In this document: positions 27,017-36,419 of the stretch, piece by piece
How the letters are laid out: every line of letters begins with the position of its first letter
How positions within the stretch are numbered: position 1 is the stretch's first letter
From: Streptomyces sp. NBC_01716
GTDB lineage: Bacteria; Actinomycetota; Actinomycetes; Streptomycetales; Streptomycetaceae
Length of the DNA stretch: 64,000 nucleotides
Assembly (NCBI RefSeq): GCF_036248275.1
Contig: NZ_CP109181.1
Location: forward strand, 3,968,001-4,032,000
Reading direction: 5' to 3'
Translations under genes and position numbers: made by a program
The notes under the pieces: generated by a model
What the model was told of the DNA's origin: nothing
Databases searched by the model: none
Seen by the model: the letters and a program-made list of their open reading frames with translations, nothing else

Positions 27017-30000
27017 TTAGAAAAGTGCGGCGTTCTGCGCTTTTTCGCTCTTCGATCCGAGCGGCCCATCGGATACCCCTGTGCGATCTCCCCTGATGCG
27101 ACGAGGTGAAGAGGCATGCTGTTCATGATTTAGTTCAAGTAGCCTGTCGAGTGCTTCGGTTTGGCTTGACGATCTAAAGGTTAGGCGGCGGCCTTGGCGA
27201 GTCTCATGGAAATCGTGCACCAAGTCGAGATCATTCCAGCCGTACGCTTCGCCCACCGCTTCATCGATTTCTTGATGGATTCGACGCAGGTCGACGATAT
27301 CCCTATCCCTTACTGTGGAATCATGGATCAGATTATACAGTCGAGTAAGACCCAATCGCCTATCCCTCATTGCCTCAATTCGACGAGACTCGAGAGCATG
27401 GCCGACCGTCCTCATTCGCTCCGTTGTGCGCGGCTGTGGCATGGTCTCGTACACATCGGATGGCGTGTACCGAATCCGAGTCTCAAGAGTTGAAGCCTGA
27501 GCAACTGTCCAGCTGAAGTGGATGCCGCTACAAAGTAGAGCAGTTTGCGCTGCATCCGCCGAGGCGAAAACACCCAACATATGCGAAAAGACTTGACCGG
27601 TGGGTACGGAGACCGGCATCGCGGTTCTACTGACAAGCGCTACCACCAGAACACGGTCCAAGTTAGAGATCGCACGGTAAAGATCCATAGCAGGACGAGT
27701 GAACCGCCACCAAACCTCGCGACGTTGACGGTTGTTGTTCTTGAGTCGTTCGGGCTTCACGTCCCTTTCGACGATGGCGAAGACTTCTGGGTAGCTCCGG
27801 GCCCGTTCCTCACTCCAGTCATGGAAGTTGATCACCCAGCGGCTGGCCGAGCAGTCTGGGCGGGAGTTGAGGTCCTCGCCGTTGAGGTAGGGGAAGAGGA
27901 CGTCCTTGTTGCGGGGGTCGCGCTGGATGAGGTCGTCGGCCTGTTCGGGGGTGAGAATGAACCCCTTCCCCAGCACGTACGAGCCGATGAACGCCGGTGG
28001 CCTCCCAACTGCCGTGCCGCCTCCGCTGCCAGGAGCCCATCCTGATACCAGACGGTACGGCCGCCCCGAAACCCGTGACCTAGGATCAAGTGACGAAGTG
28101 ATACCTCGGACCACGACATCGTCCAGCACCCGAGTGGCCTCAGCACCCAACCCCGGCCTGGTAGTCCACACAGCGCAGTACTCCAGCGCAGCAGACCGCG
28201 AAGGCCAGCGTGCGCTCTTCACGGCTCGGCGTACCTCGATGCCGTCGTCGAGTAGCTGATCGAGTCCGACCTCCCGGGTGTCGCCCTGGGCAAGGGTGTT
28301 GGTAGCGATCAGGCCCGTCTGGCCGCGCTCGCTGAGCAGTTGGTGGGCCCGGAGTTCGAAGTACGCGACCAGATCCGCGCTACCCCGCTGCCCGCGTCCC
28401 AGCCCAAGCACGAGATACTCGCGGTACGCCTGTCCCAGAGTCCCCGTCAGCTTCTGACCACCGAGGAAAGGCGGGTTGCCGATGATCGCGTCGAAGCCGC
28501 CCTGCTCGGCCTCGAAGACCTCGGGGAAGACGAGAGGCCAGTGCACGGGCAGGCGAACGAAGCCGTCCGTGGGTAGGTCCTTGCTCAGCCACTCCAGAGC
28601 CCGCGTCCGAGCTTCGTGGATCACGGGGTCGGAGTCGCGGACCGCATCTGAGGCGACTGTGCTGGCCAATTCCGCGGCCTTGAGGTAGAGCGAGTCACTG
28701 CCGCCCACGGAGGCGAGGCCGGCTCCCGTCGTGAGGTCGCCGATCAGTCGTAGACGCTGAAGATGTTCGTTACTGGCCGCGAGCAGGCGCCGCTTCTCCT
28801 CCAGGTCGGCGATGGAGTCACTATGGATTCCGGCGATGGCCTGACGGTTGCCCGACGCGCTATGGACACGGGCGCGCGCCTGTTCGGTCCACAGCTCATC
28901 AAGGCGTCCCTCGTGTAGCTTGCGCCCCGCGACCGGATCCAGGTGAACGTTCTCGATCTGCTCCAGCTTGGCGACCCCCAGCAGCGAGTCCCCCGCCACC
29001 AACCGGTCATCCAGGAACGTGAACGGGCGTTCCGGGTCCATGGAGATCAGCCATAGCGACAGCTTGGCCATCTCCACCGCCATGGGGTTGATGTCTACCC
29101 CGTACAGGCAGTGTTCGATGATCAGGCGCCGGGCGCGGACCATTACCGGGTCGCTCTCCGCGTCCGCCGCCGTCATCGCGGCCGCTTGATCGCGGTGGCT
29201 GCCACGGAAGGCTAGGGCCTCCTCGTCCTCTGCCTCGACCCAGGCGTCGACCAGACGGTCCGCGAGGTAGCGGCAGGCGGCGACCAGGAAGGCGGCCGAA
29301 CCCATCGCGATGTCGGCAACCTTGAGCTTAAGGATGTCGTCCGCGCCGATGAGCTTCCACTGCCTGTCGTCCGCCGTCTGGAGCGGGCCCGGACGGTAGA
29401 CGAGTGGCTCCAGTGCTCCCACGGCAACCTGCTGGGCCAGGACACGCGGCGTGTAGTGGGTGCCGGTGTTCTTGCGGAGGCTGGACTCTGTGACGTACAA
29501 GCCGTCCTCCGGGATCACCACCGGCAGGCCGCGAAGGTCGTCGCGGAGGAGGCCGTGGAAGGGGAGGATACGCTCGGCCAGGTAGCGGTCATTCTCGGTG
29601 ACCGCGAGCAGGCGGTGGGTGGCCTTGCCCCGCACCTGGTCGTCTCCAGGGGCAAGCAGCTTCTCCATCTTCGACGCCGCGGCCGGCGGCCTGGGGTCCT
29701 TCAAGTGCTCGTACAGCTTCTTCGCGAGGCCCGGGAGGTTGGGCTTCTGACCGGGGACCGAGAGTGCTCCCACACCGAACGGGGCAGCCAGTTCCTCCAG
29801 TTCGGTCAGGCTCACCTCGTGTTCCAACCCGGGCTTGCCGATGAGCCCAAGCACGGTGTCCTGGGCGCGCTTGCCGTCGTATGAGAGGAGGCCCTCGTAG
29901 ACGTAGCCGATTTGCTCGACGTCGAGGGCGCGGAAGGTCAGCCGGCGCCGCTCCCTGTTGACGACGACGAACTGCACCGAGTCGAGAACGTGCAGGACGG

Positions 30001-31348
30001 TGCGGTCGTCGATCGGGAGGAGAGAGATGTGGCCGTCGGACGCCCGGGTGGGGTCATCGTCCGTGGCGTCTGCGCCCTCCGGCACCGCCTCCAGCCAGGG
30101 GAAGCGCTTCGGGTCGAAGATCGAGCCGTCGTACGCGGGCAATGTGAGCAGCGGGTGGTCCACTCCGCCGTGGACGGCGTGGAAGAGGGCGATCAGCCGG
30201 TGCCAGGCGGCGGTGGTGTGGTCCAGGGAGTCCTCGCCGTCCGCGCGGCGGCGTTTGTCCAGCGTCTCGTACAGCCGCCCGGCCGAGTACGCCTCCGCGT
30301 ACAGCTCGTTATCAGCGGGCAGCAGGCCCCGTTCCTCGGCGAAGAGGAGGAAGACGACGCGCATCATGACCGCGACGGCGCCGCGGTAGACCTCGCTCGC
30401 CGGTACGCCCGACAATCCCTTGCCGCCGCGTTTGACCATCCGGGCCTCGGCGCGGCCGATGGAGTCCACCAAGAGTTCGACGGCCTGGCGGACCTGGATG
30501 CCGAGCGCCTCGGTGACGTCTTCCTGACCGTCCAGGCTGTCGCGCAGCAGCGCAGGGAGGAGTTCGTCCACCGGACGTCCGAAGAACCGGCCGCGGCGGA
30601 GGAGGGATACCCAGGCACGGACCGCCACCAGGTCGGCCGCCTCGTTCCAGGCGATGGTGTCGAAGGTGGCGCTCGTCGTGACGCCGCCGGGCGGTGCCCA
30701 GACCAGGGACCACCAACGGCCGTCGGTGACCAGCCCCAGCTCTACGCCGTGGTGGCGCAGGACGTGGGCGAGCCGGTCGACTCCACTCGCCGCCCAGGAG
30801 TCGTCCCTGATACGGCGGGTCGGCACGGTGTCGGGCGAGAGGACCAGGCCGAGGATCGGTACGTGCTGGGCGGTGCCAGCAGTATCCGGTTCGGCGGCGG
30901 GGTCGGTTCCGGGGCGGACGAGGGCGAAGTCGGGGCGAACGGTGGTGTCGGCCCCAGGCGGGCTGACCGCGAACCGATCCAGCAGCGTGTCATCCTCGGC
31001 CAGACTCTCGCCGTTGTCGCCGAACTGCCCGGCCCCCTCCCGCAGATGCAGGGCGTCGTCCCATTCCAGCAGGGTACGCAGCTGGAAGCCGATCCAATCG
31101 AGGCGGCCGGCGCCCTTGCGGTCGTCCTGCCAGATGCCGTGGTGGAGGCGGATGTCGGCGCGGCGCCCACTGGGGACACCCTCCAGTTGTGGCCAGGTGC
31201 GTAGCAAAACCGGCAGGGTGAGGAACGGGCCGGTCACCTCGACGAGGTTCAGCCAGTCCAGGTGCTGCTGCTTGCCGTCAGCGGCCTTCGCGGCACGGAT
31301 GGCGGCGGCGGAGGGGCGGCGGCTTCCGGAGCGGGGCGCGGGGCTCAT
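27017..31348 (-). CDS. drmMI: DISARM N6-adenine DNA methyltransferase DrmMI (recombinable 3' end)
   Basis: 1443 aa. ATG 31348 overlaps the drmD stop (TGATG). N-terminal ~600 residues are as in PglX/type IIG-like enzymes. The SAM motif I region is 'VADIAMGSAAFLVAACRYL' (an unusual Met where Cys is common), then 'CLYGVDINPMAVEMAKLSLW' and catalytic motif IV 'FDAIIGNPPFLGG'. The last ~240 residues after 'ERLKNN' are a TaqI-C/type IIG-like target-recognition region. DrmMI methylates host DNA so that DISARM does not attack it. The C-terminal third lies inside the inverted-repeat segment described at 26059-27972, so its sequence specificity is predicted to switch. Stop is TAA. Confidence in family is very high. 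Confidence 0.94.
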   Translation of the reverse strand: MSPAPRSGSRRPSAAAIRAAKAADGKQQHLDWLNLVEVTGPFLTLPVLLRTWPQLEGVPSGRRADIRLHHGIWQDDRKGAGRLDWIGFQLRTLLEWDDALHLREGAGQFGDNGESLAEDDTLLDRFAVSPPGADTTVRPDFALVRPGTDPAAEPDTAGTAQHVPILGLVLSPDTVPTRRIRDDSWAASGVDRLAHVLRHHGVELGLVTDGRWWSLVWAPPGGVTTSATFDTIAWNEAADLVAVRAWVSLLRRGRFFGRPVDELLPALLRDSLDGQEDVTEALGIQVRQAVELLVDSIGRAEARMVKRGGKGLSGVPASEVYRGAVAVMMRVVFLLFAEERGLLPADNELYAEAYSAGRLYETLDKRRRADGEDSLDHTTAAWHRLIALFHAVHGGVDHPLLTLPAYDGSIFDPKRFPWLEAVPEGADATDDDPTRASDGHISLLPIDDRTVLHVLDSVQFVVVNRERRRLTFRALDVEQIGYVYEGLLSYDGKRAQDTVLGLIGKPGLEHEVSLTELEELAAPFGVGALSVPGQKPNLPGLAKKLYEHLKDPRPPAAASKMEKLLAPGDDQVRGKATHRLLAVTENDRYLAERILPFHGLLRDDLRGLPVVIPEDGLYVTESSLRKNTGTHYTPRVLAQQVAVGALEPLVYRPGPLQTADDRQWKLIGADDILKLKVADIAMGSAAFLVAACRYLADRLVDAWVEAEDEEALAFRGSHRDQAAAMTAADAESDPVMVRARRLIIEHCLYGVDINPMAVEMAKLSLWLISMDPERPFTFLDDRLVAGDSLLGVAKLEQIENVHLDPVAGRKLHEGRLDELWTEQARARVHSASGNRQAIAGIHSDSIADLEEKRRLLAASNEHLQRLRLIGDLTTGAGLASVGGSDSLYLKAAELASTVASDAVRDSDPVIHEARTRALEWLSKDLPTDGFVRLPVHWPLVFPEVFEAEQGGFDAIIGNPPFLGGQKLTGTLGQAYREYLVLGLGRGQRGSADLVAYFELRAHQLLSERGQTGLIATNTLAQGDTREVGLDQLLDDGIEVRRAVKSARWPSRSAALEYCAVWTTRPGLGAEATRVLDDVVVRGITSSLDPRSRVSGRPYRLVSGWAPGSGGGTAVGRPPAFIGSYVLGKGFILTPEQADDLIQRDPRNKDVLFPYLNGEDLNSRPDCSASRWVINFHDWSEERARSYPEVFAIVERDVKPERLKNNNRQRREVWWRFTRPAMDLYRAISNLDRVLVVALVSRTAMPVSVPTGQVFSHMLGVFASADAAQTALLCSGIHFSWTVAQASTLETRIRYTPSDVYETMPQPRTTERMRTVGHALESRRIEAMRDRRLGLTRLYNLIHDSTVRDRDIVDLRRIHQEIDEAVGEAYGWNDLDLVHDFHETRQGRRLTFRSSSQTEALDRLLELNHEQHASSPRRIRGDRTGVSDGPLGSKSEKAQNAALF
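27734..27972 (-). repeat. right arm of perfect 239-bp inverted repeat, within drmMI
   Basis: Exact reverse complement of 26059-26297; positions pair as p and 54031 minus p. It lies inside the expressed drmMI reading frame, between the methyltransferase core and the unique tail. The outer boundary at 27973 and the inner boundary at 27733 are abrupt. Confidence 0.97.
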
Positions 31349-34300
31349 CAGTAAGCCTCCTTGGCGGGGATGACGAAGACGACGGCGACAGGGAAGAGAT
31401 GGTCCTGCGGGTCGCGGTAGCGGGCGGCGATAGCGGCGAGTTCGCGCTCGCGTTCGTCCTCCACGCCGTCGAGCCTGGCCCGCCAGCGTTTGCGGTCGTC
31501 GGTGAGCTGGCGGCGTTCGTCGGGGTCCTTCAGGTCGTCCAGGCCGAAGAGCGTGTCCATGCTGGCCGTCGGGGAGGCCGCCGTGGCGGAGGAGGTCTCG
31601 CCGAGCCGGTTTCGCAGGGTGCGCTGGAGACGGTCGAGGGTGGCGTTGATGCGCTTCTCCTCATCGGCCTGGCGCTCGGCCAGCCGGTCCATCAGGGACG
31701 CCTTGCGTTCCTTGCCCCGTGCGTCGACGGACTGGGTGAGGCTCTCGTACGTCTTCGGCCAGCTCTGCTGGAGCTGGTGGAGCAGGCGCTCCTTGGCGGG
31801 TCGGCCCTTGGCGAGCGCGCGGTCCAGGATCGAGGCGACCGCTTCCACACCGCGCAGCCGACGCTGCCAGCCGTTGTCGCCGAGCCAGCCGCCCGCGTGC
31901 AGGACTTCCTCGTGGAGGCGCTGCCCGTCCGTGCCGACCAGGACGAAACGGGCGTACGCGCCGACGAACGTGGTCTCCAGAGCCGGGTCGTCGCTGACGA
32001 CGGCCGTGATCCGACGCAGGTCGACGTTGTCCGCGTTCCACACGGCCGCGCGCAGCAGCCGCGTCGACATGGCGACCAGCGGATGGTTCAAATGGGCCAG
32101 CACGATGTCGGGGCGTCCCGAGGCCACCTGCGCGTCGAAGGTGACCGGGCGCAGGATGTCGGGGCGGAGCTTGTCGGGCAGGCCGCGGGTGGCGCGCTCC
32201 CAGGAGCCGGTAAGCGGCGGCACGGTGTACAGGCCCTGCCGGAAGTCGTCCTCGGACGGCGCGTTCACGTCGAGGCACGGCACAAGGGGCTGCTGGCGGG
32301 CCAGGTTCAGCGCGGTGTTCACCACGCGGGCAACCCGATCCGGGGTGATGCCGAGTTCTACGGTCGTCTGCTTCAGCTGGGCGCTGAGCCGCCGCACCTG
32401 CTCAGTGACGTTCTGTTCGGAGTCCACCTTGCCGCCCGTGGGACGGCCCTTGATCTTCTTCGCGCGGGCGTGCTCGATGTCGAAGTCGCTGAGCTGGCCC
32501 GTCATCCGCAGCTGGACTTTCTCAGCGAGCACGGCGTTGACCTCGCCGAGGTCCTCCTCCATCTGCGCGACTTTCCTCGCGATACGGGCGAGGAACTCAA
32601 GGTCGGCCTCATACACGTCCGTCCTGGCCTTGTCCCAGGCGGCGCCGACGAAGTGCATGATCTGCGGGTTGTGGCGCTGGCCGTAGCGGTCGATGCGGCC
32701 GATGCGCTGTTCGAGCTTGTTGGGGTTGAACGGGATGTCGTAGTTGATCAGATACCGGCAATGATCTTGGAGGTCGATCCCCTCGCTGGCGGCGTCAGTC
32801 GCGATGAGGATGCGGACCGTGCCCTCGGGGCTGGTGGGCTGTTCCTGAAAGGCGAGTCGGATCTGCTCGCGCTCATCGGCGTTCTTCCCGCCGTGGAGAG
32901 TGAGGACGCGACCCTCCTGAGCGAGGCCCTCCTGCTGGAGCAGGTTCAGCAGCCAGTCCTGGGTGTCGCGGTACTCGGTGAACACGACGACCCGCTCGTT
33001 CCCCCACGTCCTGCCGGTGAGGCAGATGGCCTTGAGAGTCTTGACTAGCTCCTTCGCCTTGGCGTCGGGGGACGCCTGGTGGGCGTGGCCCCAGTGGACC
33101 ATCCGCTCCAGCAGTTCGGCCTCTTCCTCGGACGTTCCCGGAGTGACCGTGGCAGCGCGGGTGATCGCGTCGTGCTCGGCCTCTACCAGTTCCTCGTCAT
33201 CGAGCTCGGCGGCGTAGTCCTCGTACTGTGTGATCCACAGCGGGGTCTCGACCGGGGCCGGAAACTCGTTGTTCCCGCCGGACTTCGCCTTGGCGCGCAC
33301 CGATTCGAGGTGGACGCCGACGGTGTGTGCGAAGGCGGCGGGGGAGGAGAACAGCCGCTTCTTCAGCAGCAGGGTGACCAGGTCCACTGCCTTCCGGCCG
33401 CCGCGCCGGCCGGGCGCGACGCGCTTCTTGCGCAGCTCGGCGTAACGAGTGAGGAGGGCGTGGATCTCCCGCTCGGTATCGGGGTACTCGACGGGCAGCG
33501 CCTTCGATTCGCGGATGTGGAAGCGGGGGTTGCCGTCCTCGTCGGTGATGGAGGTCTTCAGACGTCGTACGACGGTGTCGTCGAGGGCTGCCTTGTCCGG
33601 CTCGCCGCCGCGGAAGAAGCGCTGGTTGTCGATCAGTTCCAGCAGGGCCGTGTACGACTCCTGGTAGCCGTTGTGTGGGGTTGCGGAGAGGAAGAGCCGG
33701 TGCTCAAAGTGGGGGGCGAGGCGCCGGATCAGCTTGGTCTGCTGGGAGTCGACGGCGTAGATCTGCTTGGGCGCACTCGGGGCGACGTGGTGCGCCTCGT
33801 CCAGGATCAACAAATCGAAGGTACGGCGTCCGGGGCGGCCTGGCAGCTCCGTCGACCCGCCCGGAGGCAGCGCCTCGTCGATGAGCCGCTGCGCCTTGGG
33901 CGTGCGCAGCCAGGGAAGGCTGACGATAGTCAGCGGGAACACGCGGAACGGGTTCGCGGCGCTGCTGTGCGTCCGGCGCAACTCGGCGCAACAGGCCGAG
34001 TCGACCACAGTGAAGTCGAGGCCGAACTTGTCGGCCATCTCGTCGCGCCATTTGAGGGTGAGCCCCGCCGGGCAGACGACCATGACGCGGTGGGCCCGGC
34101 CGCGCAGCCGCAGCTCCTCGGCGACCAGTCCGGCCTCCACGGTCTTGCCGAGACCGACGTCGTCGGCGAGCAGCAGATTGACGCGGGGGGCACCGACGGC
34201 GCGGGCGACTGGTTCCAGCTGGTAAGGCTCGATGGCCACCCCAGACCGGAAGGGGGCCTGGAGCGTTTTCACGTCGGCGGAAGCAACGGCGGACCAGCGG

Positions 34301-34596
34301 ACGGCGTCGAGGAAGGCCGCGAGCTGCTCCGGCGGGTCGAACGCTCCGGTGGAGGCGTCGGGGAGGGAACCGGCGGGGAGGACGCGGCGCCCCGGCTCGA
34401 CCTCCCATATCACGGAGAGGGTGTCGCCGTAGCGGCCATCGGCGACGGACTGTAGGTGCACCACGGTGACATCGCCGGCCGGGGCGGCTTCGACTCCGGA
34501 CACCACCCAGTTCTGGCCGCGTACCTGTACGAGAGCGTTCTCCTTGGGCGGCGCGACGATTGCGGAGGCTTCGGAAGTACGGGTGGTTCCAGGCAT
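31348..34596 (-). CDS. drmD: DISARM SNF2-family helicase DrmD
   Basis: 1082 aa. ATG 34596 has GGAGG 8 nt upstream; the in-frame GTG at 34611 is inside that site. SNF2/SF2 helicase: Walker A in 'LLADDVGLGKTVEAGLVAEEL' near residue 147, DEAH box 'LLILDEAHHVAP' near 265, 'LFLSATPHNGY', C-terminal lobe 'ILIATDAASEGIDLQDHC' and arginine fingers 'RIGRIDRYGQRHNP' near 635. DrmD together with DrmMI defines class 1 DISARM (class 2 uses DrmE and DrmMII instead). A C-terminal ~200-residue helical region with many charged residues follows. Coupled to drmMI. Confidence 0.93.
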   Translation of the reverse strand: MPGTTRTSEASAIVAPPKENALVQVRGQNWVVSGVEAAPAGDVTVVHLQSVADGRYGDTLSVIWEVEPGRRVLPAGSLPDASTGAFDPPEQLAAFLDAVRWSAVASADVKTLQAPFRSGVAIEPYQLEPVARAVGAPRVNLLLADDVGLGKTVEAGLVAEELRLRGRAHRVMVVCPAGLTLKWRDEMADKFGLDFTVVDSACCAELRRTHSSAANPFRVFPLTIVSLPWLRTPKAQRLIDEALPPGGSTELPGRPGRRTFDLLILDEAHHVAPSAPKQIYAVDSQQTKLIRRLAPHFEHRLFLSATPHNGYQESYTALLELIDNQRFFRGGEPDKAALDDTVVRRLKTSITDEDGNPRFHIRESKALPVEYPDTEREIHALLTRYAELRKKRVAPGRRGGRKAVDLVTLLLKKRLFSSPAAFAHTVGVHLESVRAKAKSGGNNEFPAPVETPLWITQYEDYAAELDDEELVEAEHDAITRAATVTPGTSEEEAELLERMVHWGHAHQASPDAKAKELVKTLKAICLTGRTWGNERVVVFTEYRDTQDWLLNLLQQEGLAQEGRVLTLHGGKNADEREQIRLAFQEQPTSPEGTVRILIATDAASEGIDLQDHCRYLINYDIPFNPNKLEQRIGRIDRYGQRHNPQIMHFVGAAWDKARTDVYEADLEFLARIARKVAQMEEDLGEVNAVLAEKVQLRMTGQLSDFDIEHARAKKIKGRPTGGKVDSEQNVTEQVRRLSAQLKQTTVELGITPDRVARVVNTALNLARQQPLVPCLDVNAPSEDDFRQGLYTVPPLTGSWERATRGLPDKLRPDILRPVTFDAQVASGRPDIVLAHLNHPLVAMSTRLLRAAVWNADNVDLRRITAVVSDDPALETTFVGAYARFVLVGTDGQRLHEEVLHAGGWLGDNGWQRRLRGVEAVASILDRALAKGRPAKERLLHQLQQSWPKTYESLTQSVDARGKERKASLMDRLAERQADEEKRINATLDRLQRTLRNRLGETSSATAASPTASMDTLFGLDDLKDPDERRQLTDDRKRWRARLDGVEDERERELAAIAARYRDPQDHLFPVAVVFVIPAKEAY

Positions 34597-34654
34597 GCGG
34601 ACATCCTCCACTTTCGGCGAGGTTCTTCTTCGATTGTGACGGATTGTCGGCGGG

Positions 34655-36310
34655 CTACTGCGGGAGGCTGAGCGCGCGGGTCAGTCTGCCCAGGCGGCTG
34701 ACCAGATGCTCCACCTCGGCATGGGCGGGATGGTCGGGGGGCAGCATGGTCCGTTGGTCGTCGGCGAGGTGGCGCAGAGCCTCGAGGGCTTCACCGGCCG
34801 CACCTGATCCCGCCAGGAGGGTGGCGATGTCTCGGCGGGTCTCCAAGACCTCCGGATCCAACGGGGGAAGCACCTCCTTCTGGAGATCGAGCGCCTCGCG
34901 AAGCTCCAAGAGGGCGGCGGAGTTGTGCCCGAGCCGGCCAAGGCAGCGGGCTGCCATCACCCGGCAAGCCGCGAGGTCCCCGTCCGGCGCGGAACGGGTC
35001 GACACGAGGGTTTCCGCAAGCTCCAGGCAGCCCTCACGTGCCGCTTGCAGTTCCTGCGCTTCGAACTGCAACCGGAGGATGGCCAGTCGGCGGGAGACGA
35101 CCTCCGGATGGGAGGAGTCGAAACGGGGCAGCGCCTCCTTGAGATCCTTGCCCAACAGCTCCAGTGCCTGTGACAACCGTCCCTCTGCCGCGAGGCGTTG
35201 CGCGCGCTCGCGCAGGTCCGCCGACTTTGCAGGCGACCCAGCCCCGGATGTGGACGGCGGTTGCGCTGCTCGAACCTGAGCTCGTGCACTTGCGAGCGGG
35301 GCCGGGGCGTGCTCCGGAACGGGTGCGTGCGCTTTGTCCGGCGGAGGACCCTTCGGCAGGTCGGTGCCATCGTACGGCAGGCGCGCGGTGGCTTTGCCTG
35401 GCTGCGGAGTTCCGGCGCGGGTGGCTTTCGGCACCGCCTGCTCGGCCCAGGGCGCGAGTACCTTCCGGACTTCGGCTGCGTCCGCCGGTCGGTCCTCCGG
35501 GCGCTTCGCGAGTAAGCGGGAGACCAGGTCGGACAGTTCGGCTGGTGCGTCGTCGCGCAGCCGATTCAGTGGTACCGGAGTATCGGCGATGTGCTGGATC
35601 ACCAGGGCCAGCGGCTCGTCGGCCGTGAACGGCGGTCGGCCACCCAGTATCTCGTACAGCACGCAGCCCAGTGCGTACAGATCACTGAGGGGAGTGGCTG
35701 CCTGCCCCTTGCCTTGCTCTGGAGAGATGAAGCCCGGAGTTCCGGCCACCATGCCCGCGTCGGTCAACCGTGGCCCGCCCGGTGGTTGCAGGGCGGTGGC
35801 GATACCGAAGTCGAGGACGCGTACCGTGCCATCTGCCGTGAGCATCACGTTACGGGGCGTCAGATCCCTGTGGACGAAGCCGCGTCCGTGAGCCTGGACC
35901 AGCACGGAGCACACCTGGGCGCCCACTGCGGCGGCCCATTCCACGGGAAAGGGTCCGCGCTGGGTCACCAACCGGTCCAGCGTGTGTCCGTACACGCGCT
36001 GCATGACCAGATAGAGCTGACTCGCTCGATGGGTGCCCGCATCATGGATGACCGGTACGTACGGATGCTCCAGCTTGGCCATCAGTCGTGCTTCTCTGGT
36101 GAATCGAACGACGGCGGGGTCCTGCGGATCGAGCCTGCGCGGCATCTTGGAGACAGCCGTCCGTGGTGTCAGCAGTTTCACCGCCACAGACCGGTCCAGC
36201 CGCTGATCGTACGCCGCCCACACCTCGCCCATGCCACCTCTGCCGAGCAGCTCCGCCAGCTCGTAGCGGCCGTCGATCAGTTCGCCCCTCGTGAGGTGAT
36301 GATCCCTCAT
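34655..36310 (-). CDS. soluble Ser/Thr protein kinase with C-terminal TPR-like repeats
   Basis: 551 aa. ATG 36310 has GGGGAG 5 nt upstream; an upstream extension lacks a site. Hanks-type kinase in residues ~1-280: Gly loop 'LLGRGGMGEVWAAYD', 'VAVKLL' lysine, catalytic loop 'FVHRDLTPRNVML' (Thr where Lys is common), 'VLDFGIA', 'GTPGFISPEQ'. Then a Pro/Ala linker and, from about 390, helical repeats ('RLAAEGRLSQALELLGK', 'AARCLGRLGHNSAALLELREAL') like TPRs. No transmembrane segment, unlike PknB. It is 58 nt upstream of drmD on the same strand and so may be co-transcribed with DISARM. Kinases are known partners in Pgl (PglW) and other defence systems, but not a core DISARM gene. Confidence 0.88.
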   Translation of the reverse strand: MRDHHLTRGELIDGRYELAELLGRGGMGEVWAAYDQRLDRSVAVKLLTPRTAVSKMPRRLDPQDPAVVRFTREARLMAKLEHPYVPVIHDAGTHRASQLYLVMQRVYGHTLDRLVTQRGPFPVEWAAAVGAQVCSVLVQAHGRGFVHRDLTPRNVMLTADGTVRVLDFGIATALQPPGGPRLTDAGMVAGTPGFISPEQGKGQAATPLSDLYALGCVLYEILGGRPPFTADEPLALVIQHIADTPVPLNRLRDDAPAELSDLVSRLLAKRPEDRPADAAEVRKVLAPWAEQAVPKATRAGTPQPGKATARLPYDGTDLPKGPPPDKAHAPVPEHAPAPLASARAQVRAAQPPSTSGAGSPAKSADLRERAQRLAAEGRLSQALELLGKDLKEALPRFDSSHPEVVSRRLAILRLQFEAQELQAAREGCLELAETLVSTRSAPDGDLAACRVMAARCLGRLGHNSAALLELREALDLQKEVLPPLDPEVLETRRDIATLLAGSGAAGEALEALRHLADDQRTMLPPDHPAHAEVEHLVSRLGRLTRALSLPQ

Positions 36311-36419
36311 CGTCTCCCCTGCGCTCTTGCGTTGCCCCGGGTTGCCGACGGTCGCGGAGAGGCCGGGAATGGCTGCGTCATGGACATACCTGGGTCCAGG
36401 AACAAATACCACGATGCGT

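Larger units (their letters stand above)
26059..27972. other. invertible segment swapping the target-recognition half of drmMI
   Basis: Two alternative 3' halves of a DISARM methyltransferase lie tail-to-tail inside a perfect 239-bp inverted repeat. The expressed one reads minus from 27733 to 27017; the silent one reads plus from 26298 to 27008. Their stop codons are 8 nt apart and the centre of symmetry (27015/27016) falls there. Unique DNA between the arms is 26298-27733. The two tails are homologous but clearly different and have visibly lower GC than the surrounding genes. Inversion gives an intact drmMI with a new specificity region. Flipping also exchanges which tail is silent, so nothing is lost. 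Confidence 0.9.

Noticed and set aside
27017..31348. BREX or Pgl system
   Set aside because: The methyltransferase resembles PglX, but no PglZ, BrxC/PglY or BrxA/B is present. The neighbours are DrmA, DrmB, DrmC and DrmD, so DISARM fits.
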